The notes beneath the pieces are model-generated. The model was not told where the DNA came from. It made no database searches and was given only the letters and a program-made list of their open reading frames with translations. Positions 7,161 to 13,243 of a stretch of 13,243 bases of DNA are shown here, in pieces (position 1 is the first letter of the stretch; every line of letters starts with the position of its first letter). The position numbers and the translations under genes were made by a program. Source of the DNA: JAXGPP01 sp964436865 (lineage in GTDB: Bacteria; Planctomycetota; Planctomycetia; Pirellulales; Thermoguttaceae); NCBI GenBank assembly GCA_964436865.1, contig CAYTFK010000193.1, positions 1 to 13,243 of the forward strand. The letters are read 5' to 3'.

Positions 7161-7180
7161 GCGTCAAGCAAGCTTGGCGC
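7161..7180 (+). promoter_or_regulatory. hairpin just upstream of tex start
   Basis: GCGTCAA (7161-7167) pairs with TTGGCGC (7174-7180), a 7-bp stem with one G-U pair and a GCAAGC hexaloop. It ends 13 nt before the tex ATG, where a Shine-Dalgarno would normally sit, so it could influence initiation. No known riboswitch is recognised. Confidence 0.35.
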
Positions 7181-7193
7181 ATGTAAACCGTCT

Positions 7194-10100
7194 ATGGGCG
7201 ATCCCATCACAATTGACCTGCGGCATGTCGCTCGCGGTCTGGAAGTTGCATTGCGGCAGGTCCAGACCGTCGTGGAGTTGCTCGACGAGGGCAACACCGT
7301 CCCCTTCATTACCCGGTACCGCAAGGATCGCACTGGAGGGCTCGACGAAGAGCAGGTTCGCGAGATCCATTCCCGGCTGGTCAAGCAGCGGTTGCTCGCG
7401 GAGCGGAAGCAGACCATTCTCCGCTCGATCGAGTCGCAGGGGAAACTGACCGATAAGCTCTCCAAGCAGATTCAGTCGGCCACCACCACCAAGCGGCTCG
7501 AAGATCTCTACCTGCCGTTCAAGCCGAAGAAGCAGACTCTGGCCACACTGGCCCGTTCGCGCGGGCTGGAGGAACTGGCCTCCGAGATCCTCGAGGCGGC
7601 TCCTGCTGCCACCGACCTTGACCGCCGCGCGGCCGATTTCGCCAACCCCGATCGGCAGGTCCCCACCGCCGCCGACGCCCTGCTGGGCGCGGGGCATATC
7701 CTCGCCGAGCAGTTCAGCGAGCAGGCCGAACTGCGGCAGCGGCTGCGCGAAGTGCTCCAGCGTACGGGAAAGCTGGCAAGCTCGCGGATCGGCGCCGAGG
7801 TGAAGCCGGCTCCTGCCGCCGAGCCCGGTCCGGCCCCCGCGGCGGCAGACGCCTCCGCAGCGCCTCCGTCGACGGCTGCCGAATCCGTCGCGCCAGCAGA
7901 AGGCACGCCGGTCGGCGGTCCCGGCGAGCCTGCTCAAACGGCGACCGAATCTCCCGCGGCGGCACCCGTCCCGGTAACGGAACGAGCACAGGACCAGTTG
8001 CTGCTCCCCAGCCCGGAGGCCGACAACCAGCCTGCCGCCTCCGGCGACCCGCCTTCCCTTTCCGATCCACCCGTCGATCCGCCATCGACGAATTCGACGG
8101 ATGACCAGTCCGGCGCCGGTGATGTTCCGCCGGATAAGAAACCGGTCGACGACGATGACGCGGTCGGCAAACTGCCGCTGCCCGAGTTTCCCGGCAGCGG
8201 CGAAGAGCCGTTTTCCGGCCCCGCCGAAGGCGGTCCGCCGCAAGTTGTCACGCCAGAGAGCGAGGGTTCTCCGGAGAAATCGGCCGGCGAAACGGACGGT
8301 TCCACGGCTCCCGCAGACCAATCGGCCGAGCCGCCGCTCCAGCCCACCGTGGCCGAAGTGGTTCAGCCGCCGGCTGGCGATATCGCACCGCCCGTTGGCG
8401 AACCATCCGCCCCCGTCGAACCAGGGTCATCCGCAGCGCCTCAAGCGCCCGCCGCCCCAGCGCCGCCGAAGCCTGCTCGGCCGCCGCGTCAGAAGCAGGC
8501 CCGCGCCGAGCGCAAGCTCACCAAGAAGGAACTGAAGAAGAAGAAAGCTGAAGAGAAGAAACAGAAAGCCTTCAGCGATTATTTCGACTACAGCGAGGAA
8601 CTCCGCAAGATCCCGCCGCATCGGGTGCTGGCGATCAATCGCGGCGAGCGGGCCAAGGTCCTGCGCGTGCGCATTGACGCCGACGTCGAGGCCATGATTC
8701 AGGTGGTCGACGAGGTCTGCGTCCCGCCCGAGCACCCGCACGCTGAATTCCTCCGCGGCTGCGCCCGCGACGCGTTGACCCGCCTCATTCTCCCCGCGCT
8801 GGAACGCGAGGCCCGCCGCGAACTGACCGAGCGAGCCGAGCAGCACGCCGTCGAGGTCTTTGCCCGCAATCTGCGCAACCTCCTGCTGCAGCCTCCGGTT
8901 CGCGATCGGCGCGTGCTGGCGGTCGATCCGGGTTTCAAAAGCGGCTGCAAGCTCGTCGCCCTCGACCAGTTTGGCAACGTGCTCGACCACGGCGTGATCT
9001 ACCTCGTCGGCAAGCCCGACCGCCGCGACGAGGCGCGGCAATTCGTCGTCCAGTTGATCGACCGCTACCAGATCGGCGTGATTGCCATCGGCAATGGCAC
9101 CGGGTGCCGCGAGTGCGAGGACTTCTTCGCGGCGCTGATCTCCGGCGAGCTGCAGGGCCGAGCCGCCTACGTGATCGTCAACGAGGCGGGCGCCAGCGTC
9201 TATTCCACCAGCCGCCTCGGCCGCGAGGAATTTCCCAACTACGACGCCACGCTCCGCGGCGCGATCTCCATCGGCCGCCGCCTGCAGGATCCGCTCAGCG
9301 AACTGGTGAAGATCGAGCCGGCCAACATCGGTGTCGGCCTCTACCAGCACGACGTCAAGGCCAAGCACCTGCAGACGTCGCTCGACGAGGTCGTCGAGTC
9401 GTGCGTCAACTACGTCGGCGTCGATCTCAATACGGCCAGCCCGGCCCTGCTGCGATACGTTTCCGGTTTGAACCAGTTGACCGCCCGCCGCATTTACGAG
9501 CACCGCTTGCAGCACGGGCCGTTCCGCAACCGGCTGCAGCTCCGCGATGTGCCGGGTATCGGCGAGACGACCTTCGTCCAGGCGGCCGGGTTCCTCAAGA
9601 TTGCCGGCGGCGACAATCCGCTCGATGCGACCTGGATCCACCCGGAAAGCTACGAGATTGCCAGCCGCGTCATGGCCCGGTTGGACTTTTCGCCGGGCGA
9701 TCTGTCCGGCCGCAATGGCGGCGGAAAGCCGGCCGAACTCGAAGCGGCAAACAAAGAGGCCCTCGCCGCCGAACTGCAGATCGGCACGTTGCTGCTCAAC
9801 GACATCCTCGCGCAATTCGCCCGTCCCGGGCGCGATCCGCGCGAAGACCTTCCGGCGCCGGTCTTCAAGCAGGGGATCATCAAGATCGAGGATCTCTCGC
9901 CGGGCATGGAACTGACCGGCACCGTGCTCAACGTGGTCGATTTCGGCGCCTTCGTCGATATCGGTATGCACGACAGCGGGCTGGTTCACGTAAGTCAACT
10001 GGCCGATCGGTTCATCCGCGACCCGCACGACGTGGTGGCGGTGGGCGACATCGTCCGCGTCTGGGTGAAGGAAGTCGACAAGCAGCGGCGGCGAGTCTCG

Positions 10101-10619
10101 CTGACCATGATCCCGCCCGGCCGGCAACGGACCGGGCAGCGCCGGCCCGACAGGCCGCCGGCCAGGGCAGCCGAGTCGTCCGGTTCCGAGGCCGCGCCTG
10201 AGTCTGCGGGAAGGCCGCCTGCCCAGCGCCCGCCCCGGCCACAGCGTGAGGGACGACCGCCACAGCGAGAGGGCCGGCCCCACGGCCGCGGCGGACCGCC
10301 GCGAGGCAAACCGGATCGCCCGCCTCGCCCGCAGGAGTTCCGCCCCAAGCCGCGCCCGCCCAAGCCGGTCACCCCAATCACCGACGAGATGAAGACGGGC
10401 AAGGCCCCGATGCGAAGCTTCAGCGATCTGGCACAGTTCTTCCAGGTGAAGAAGGAAGACGCGCCCGATCCGCGCAAGAAGCCCAAGCCCGATGAACGCA
10501 AGTCCGACAAACCGGCTCCTCCTCCCGCGCCGCCCGCAAGTGAAGCACCGCCGCCGGCTGAGCCGCCTCCCCCCGAGTCGTCGGGCGACCAGCCGCCGGG
10601 CGAACCCGGCAGCGTATAA
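7194..10619 (+). CDS. tex: Tex, S1-domain transcription accessory / RNA-binding protein, enlarged
   Basis: Tex is a cytoplasmic nucleic-acid-binding protein linked to transcription and RNA metabolism, related to eukaryotic Spt6. From ATG 7194 it has 1141 residues. Residues 1-203 are the N-terminal helical domain (LLDEGNTVPFITRYRKDRTG, RLEDLYLPFKPKK). Residues 204-459 are an insert: Pro/Ala/Ser/acidic disorder ending in a Lys/Glu-rich helix. The core resumes at 'FSDYFDYSEELRKIPPHR' (460). The YqgF-like domain begins at 573 (AVDPG, Asp578; 'NEAGASVYS', Glu664), helix-hairpin-helix at about 745-805 ('PGIGE' 787-791), and S1 at 904-972 ('VVDFGAFVDIG'). Residues 975-1141 are a basic, Pro/Arg-rich tail. 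Without insert and tail the core is about 718 residues, the normal size. ATG 7194 matches the family N-terminus; a TTG at 7125 would add 23 unrelated residues. No Shine-Dalgarno is visible. Confidence 0.96.
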   Translation: MGDPITIDLRHVARGLEVALRQVQTVVELLDEGNTVPFITRYRKDRTGGLDEEQVREIHSRLVKQRLLAERKQTILRSIESQGKLTDKLSKQIQSATTTKRLEDLYLPFKPKKQTLATLARSRGLEELASEILEAAPAATDLDRRAADFANPDRQVPTAADALLGAGHILAEQFSEQAELRQRLREVLQRTGKLASSRIGAEVKPAPAAEPGPAPAAADASAAPPSTAAESVAPAEGTPVGGPGEPAQTATESPAAAPVPVTERAQDQLLLPSPEADNQPAASGDPPSLSDPPVDPPSTNSTDDQSGAGDVPPDKKPVDDDDAVGKLPLPEFPGSGEEPFSGPAEGGPPQVVTPESEGSPEKSAGETDGSTAPADQSAEPPLQPTVAEVVQPPAGDIAPPVGEPSAPVEPGSSAAPQAPAAPAPPKPARPPRQKQARAERKLTKKELKKKKAEEKKQKAFSDYFDYSEELRKIPPHRVLAINRGERAKVLRVRIDADVEAMIQVVDEVCVPPEHPHAEFLRGCARDALTRLILPALEREARRELTERAEQHAVEVFARNLRNLLLQPPVRDRRVLAVDPGFKSGCKLVALDQFGNVLDHGVIYLVGKPDRRDEARQFVVQLIDRYQIGVIAIGNGTGCRECEDFFAALISGELQGRAAYVIVNEAGASVYSTSRLGREEFPNYDATLRGAISIGRRLQDPLSELVKIEPANIGVGLYQHDVKAKHLQTSLDEVVESCVNYVGVDLNTASPALLRYVSGLNQLTARRIYEHRLQHGPFRNRLQLRDVPGIGETTFVQAAGFLKIAGGDNPLDATWIHPESYEIASRVMARLDFSPGDLSGRNGGGKPAELEAANKEALAAELQIGTLLLNDILAQFARPGRDPREDLPAPVFKQGIIKIEDLSPGMELTGTVLNVVDFGAFVDIGMHDSGLVHVSQLADRFIRDPHDVVAVGDIVRVWVKEVDKQRRRVSLTMIPPGRQRTGQRRPDRPPARAAESSGSEAAPESAGRPPAQRPPRPQREGRPPQREGRPHGRGGPPRGKPDRPPRPQEFRPKPRPPKPVTPITDEMKTGKAPMRSFSDLAQFFQVKKEDAPDPRKKPKPDERKSDKPAPPPAPPASEAPPPAEPPPPESSGDQPPGEPGSV
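10239..10280 (+). repeat. 21-nt tandem repeat in the Tex tail
   Basis: Two adjacent units (10239-10259, 10260-10280) each encode PQREGRP and differ at four third positions. They are followed by 'HGRGGPPRGK', giving an RGG-like basic, RNA-binding-type composition. Confidence 0.8.
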
Positions 10620-10658
10620 TCACTCAGGGCGCTCGGCGATGGCGCGGTAGCAGTTGAT

Positions 10659-11150
10659 ATGCCAATGGAATTTGAACAACGGCTTGAGCGGGCGATCGAG
10701 CGCGGCAAGCGGGCTAGCGATGCGCGGGCCCGCGCCGACGCCGAGCGGGCGATGACCGAGGCCGAGCTTCGCCGCCTGCACACCCAATTCCGCCTGGAAC
10801 TGTCCGAGCACATCGAGAACTGCCTGCGGAAACTCACCCAGCACCTGCCCGGCTTTCGCGTCGAATCGGTGGCCTCCGACCGCGGTTGGGGGGCGGCGGT
10901 GAGCCGCGATGACGTCAACCTGGGGCCCGATCGCGCCCGCGGCAGCCTCTTCAGCCGTTTCGAACTGGTGATCCCGCCGCTTGCCGGAAGCCGCGTGCTC
11001 GAGCTGACAGCCAAGGGCACGGTTCGCAACCGGGAAGTGCTCAACCGCAACCATTACGAGAAGCTGGCCGACGTCGACGTCGACTCCTTCACCAGTCTCA
11101 TCGACCGTTGGATACTCGAATACGCCGAACGCTACACGGCAAGCCGCTAG
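10659..11150 (+). CDS. 163-residue hypothetical protein downstream of tex
   Basis: I do not recognise a named family. The first ~60 residues are strongly charged and helical (AIERGKRASDARARADAERA), likely a coiled coil or long helix. An alpha/beta part follows, with a run of alternating residues 'LFSRFELVIPPL' (97-108) and 'RVLELTAKGTVRNREVLNRN' (112-131), and a C-terminal helix 'FTSLIDRWILEYAERYTA'. No signal peptide, membrane segment, metal motif or obvious catalytic site is visible. It starts 39 nt after the tex stop and probably shares the tex transcript. A second ATG at 10665 is an equally possible start (MEFEQRLERA); neither has a Shine-Dalgarno. The amphipathic pattern argues for a real gene. 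The antisense frame at 10620-11054 is a shadow. Confidence 0.75.
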   Translation: MPMEFEQRLERAIERGKRASDARARADAERAMTEAELRRLHTQFRLELSEHIENCLRKLTQHLPGFRVESVASDRGWGAAVSRDDVNLGPDRARGSLFSRFELVIPPLAGSRVLELTAKGTVRNREVLNRNHYEKLADVDVDSFTSLIDRWILEYAERYTASR

Positions 11151-11250
11151 CGCCCCGCCTGCTCGTCACTCAGAACCGTGCCGACGAGAGTGAGTGTGGT
11201 GGCCAAGGCGGTCGCCGGCGATGGATTGCTTCAGAACGGGCAAATGGCCA

Positions 11251-11256
11251 GGGAGG
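11251..11256 (+). promoter_or_regulatory. strong Shine-Dalgarno of TPR2
   Basis: GGGAGG ends 7 nt before the ATG at 11264. It is the strongest ribosome-binding site in the window and fixes this start. Confidence 0.75.
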
Positions 11257-11263
11257 ACGTTCC

Positions 11264-13243
11264 ATGGCGCAGAGGAGGAAGCACGGCGGGCGAAACAAGA
11301 GACAGACCCAATTGAGCCGCCCGCGGGCCGAGCGGCGGGCCAGGCTGCGTCCGCAGTCGGCGCTTGCCGTAGTCGACGAGCTACTCGATGCTCGTCAGTG
11401 GGGCGAGGCAATCAAGGCTCTCGATGAACTCAATGCCCGCCAGCCCGACCGCCCCGGAGTGCTCGAGCGATTGCTCGAGGCGCATGTCAATGTCGGCGAC
11501 CGGAACAGAAGCGAACTTCTGGCTCGCAAGCTCGTTCGGCAGCGGCCGGGAGACCCGCATCTGTGGATGACCCTGTCCACTTTGGCGGCACGCAACGGCA
11601 GCGACTTCACCGCGCGCAACGCTTTCCAGCGGGTGGTCGAGCTCGATCCGTTGTCTCCCGATGCCGACACGTTCCGCGCAGGCTTCGACCAGTTCGAGCC
11701 GGTCGCCGAGGAAATGCTCGCGGGAATGGGACTGACGGGCCCCGACCGGTGGGAGCTCGCCGAACTGCTGGAGGAGGTTCGCTGCCTGATCGAGAGCGGC
11801 GATGCGGCCGAAACCCGCCGCCGCGGCCAGGCGTTGCTCCGCCGCCAGCCCGACCTGATCCCGGTGATGAACAATGTCGCCGAAGCCGAATACCGCCTCG
11901 GCAACCCCGAGCAGGCGCTGGCGATGGTCGGGCGCGTGCTGGAGCTCGATCCGGACAATTTCCACGCCCTGTCCAACCTGACGCGCTATCTGGTGCTCGC
12001 CGGCCGGGAAGAAGAGGCCCGGGCACCGGCCGAACGCTTGCGGCATATCAAGAGCCATCGCGAAGATAACTGGACGAAGCGCGCCGAAGGGCTGGTCCAC
12101 GTCGACGACATCGACGGCATCCGCGCGGTCTACGAGGAGTTTCGCGAAGCCGCGCGCAAGGTGCCGCCGAGGCAAGACGCGATTCTGCTCCACTTCGCCG
12201 CCTACGCCGCCGCCCGCAGGGGCGAAGTCGACGAGGCGAAGAAGCTCTGGACAGAGGCGCTCAGCCTCGATCCGCGACTGCGTCTGGCGCGCGTCAATCT
12301 CGACGACATCAACCGGCCCGAAGGCATGCGGCACGGTCCCTGGCCGTTTCCCGCCAACCACTGGATCCTCGACGAGCGGATCGAGAAAGAGCTGCATCGG
12401 GTGGTCGACAGCGCGACCGATTCGCCCGAGGGCCTGCGGGAGATCGCCGCGATATTCCGCGACTACCCGTCGCTGGCCCGCGTCGTGCCGCTGATGATGC
12501 GGGTGGGTGATCCCGATGCGGCGCGGTTCGGCGCCATGCTGGCCCTGAAGTCGGGTCTCCCGGAACTGCACGCCGCGGTCCGCGAGTTTGTCCTTGGGCA
12601 ACGGGGCTCCGACCAGTTGCGGTTCCAGATCGCCCGATCGGCGCTGCATGAGGGCGTCATCCCGCCCGGGATGATGCGGTTGTGGAGCCGGGGCCGGTGG
12701 GCCGACACGCTGGTATTGGAGTTCCAGGTCACCTTCGAGCCGATCGACGACACGAGCGGCCCCGCGCAGGAGCTGATTGAGAGCGCGTCTGATGCGATGC
12801 GCGAGGGGGATTACGAGCGCGCCGAGGAGGCCTTGAAGCACGCGCTGGTCCTGGAGCCCGACTCGCCGGCGGCGATGAACAATTTGGCGGCCGCCTACTC
12901 TGCCCAGGGGCGAGCGAAGGAATCGGAGGAGCTCGTCCGCGAGCTGCACGCCCGATTTCCCGATTACTTCTTCGGAATCGTGAACGTCGCCAACCTGGCG
13001 ATCCGCGACGGCCAGTTGGATCGGGCGCGCGAGATGCTGCACCCGCTGATGGCGCTCGGCAAGTATCACATCTCGCAGTTTAAATCGCTGTGCACCGCTC
13101 AGATCCAGTTGTTGCTGGCGGAAGACAACCTTGACTCCGCCCGCTCGTGGCTCCAGATGTGGGAGGGAATCAATCCGGACGACCGCTCGTTGGACCACTT
13201 CCGGCCGTGGGTGAAGCCCCGCTCGCCACGGACGCTCCGGCCG
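11264..13243 (+). CDS. cytoplasmic TPR protein (TPR2), 3' end beyond window
   Basis: The frame runs 660 codons to the last base without a stop. The first ~32 residues are very basic (RRKHGGRNKRQTQ, RPRAERRARLRP) with no signal peptide. TPR-type helices span about 34-270 ('AFQRVVELDPLSPDA', 'PEQALAMVGRVLELDPDN'), with another at about 310-345 ('DEAKKLWTEALSLDP'). Residues ~350-495 are not TPR-like: they contain 'RHGPWPFPANHWILDERI', a helical run with 'EFVLGQRGSDQLRFQIARSA', and 'LWSRGRWADTLVLEFQVTFE'. TPRs return at ~503-650 ('AEEALKHALVLEPDSPAAMN'). The role is likely protein-protein interaction, with the central module giving specificity; this is inference. The basic N-terminus could contact nucleic acid or ribosome. 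The antisense frame 11381-13198 is a shadow, because only the plus strand shows TPR signatures and a strong RBS. Confidence 0.88.
   Translation, partial: MAQRRKHGGRNKRQTQLSRPRAERRARLRPQSALAVVDELLDARQWGEAIKALDELNARQPDRPGVLERLLEAHVNVGDRNRSELLARKLVRQRPGDPHLWMTLSTLAARNGSDFTARNAFQRVVELDPLSPDADTFRAGFDQFEPVAEEMLAGMGLTGPDRWELAELLEEVRCLIESGDAAETRRRGQALLRRQPDLIPVMNNVAEAEYRLGNPEQALAMVGRVLELDPDNFHALSNLTRYLVLAGREEEARAPAERLRHIKSHREDNWTKRAEGLVHVDDIDGIRAVYEEFREAARKVPPRQDAILLHFAAYAAARRGEVDEAKKLWTEALSLDPRLRLARVNLDDINRPEGMRHGPWPFPANHWILDERIEKELHRVVDSATDSPEGLREIAAIFRDYPSLARVVPLMMRVGDPDAARFGAMLALKSGLPELHAAVREFVLGQRGSDQLRFQIARSALHEGVIPPGMMRLWSRGRWADTLVLEFQVTFEPIDDTSGPAQELIESASDAMREGDYERAEEALKHALVLEPDSPAAMNNLAAAYSAQGRAKESEELVRELHARFPDYFFGIVNVANLAIRDGQLDRAREMLHPLMALGKYHISQFKSLCTAQIQLLLAEDNLDSARSWLQMWEGINPDDRSLDHFRPWVKPRSPRTLRP

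Noticed and set aside
7125..7193. 23-residue N-terminal extension of Tex from TTG 7125
   Set aside because: The added residues do not resemble Tex; the family N-terminus begins at MGDPITIDL from ATG 7194.
7803..8570. Tex insert as a separate gene or a frameshift scar
   Set aside because: The frame is continuous, there is no internal start with an RBS, and the flanking Tex core joins correctly on both sides.
8427..10283. 618-codon open frame antisense to tex
   Set aside because: It covers the Tex core on the opposite strand and shows no family resemblance.
11381..13198. 605-codon open frame antisense to TPR2
   Set aside because: The plus strand has a strong RBS and TPR motifs; this frame has neither.

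Overview
The window is a high-GC bacterial segment that looks chromosomal and most likely comes from the Planctomycetota (Pirellulales-like). This rests on family resemblance, not on a marker gene. The pointers are a TPR protein ending in the block 'NNLAWVLATSPDDTLRNGKR' typical of planctomycete TPR proteins, a CHAT-fold protein, a Tex protein swollen by proline/alanine-rich disorder, a TTGACA-N17-TAGAGT promoter, and several genes without a Shine-Dalgarno sequence. I see no rRNA, tRNA, CRISPR array, insertion sequence, integrase or phage gene.

Layout. 1-2178 (+): C-terminal part of a CHAT-fold protein, cut by the left edge, that appears to lack the His/Cys protease dyad. 2179-2396: intergenic. 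2397-4127 (+): exported TPR protein with a decapeptide-repeat tail. 4142-5419 (+): lysA, diaminopimelate decarboxylase. 5443-6267 (+): GufA-type ZIP metal transporter. 6292-6540 (-): 82-residue hypothetical protein, convergent with the transporter, with a GC-rich hairpin spanning both stop codons. 6541-7193: mostly non-coding, but holding a possible 55-residue CxxC/CxxC small protein (6677-6844), a good sigma70-type promoter (7002-7030) and a tex leader with a 15-codon mini-ORF and a hairpin. 7194-10619 (+): tex, 1141 residues instead of about 720-780. 10659-11150 (+): unrecognised 163-residue protein. 11264-13243 (+): long cytoplasmic TPR protein running off the right edge.

How they fit. Most of this is housekeeping: lysine/peptidoglycan precursor synthesis, divalent metal transport, and transcription/RNA handling by Tex. 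TPR1, lysA and the ZIP gene are tightly spaced (14 and 23 nt gaps) and may be co-transcribed without an obvious shared function. tex and the 163-residue gene follow one promoter. I found no clear new multi-gene system. The points most worth a second look are the dyad-less CHAT protein, the large insert placed exactly at a domain boundary of Tex plus its RGG-like tail with a conserved-looking island, the tex leader, the possible zinc-ribbon microprotein, and the non-TPR module inside the last TPR protein. Very long antisense open frames cover most genes and are treated as high-GC shadows.
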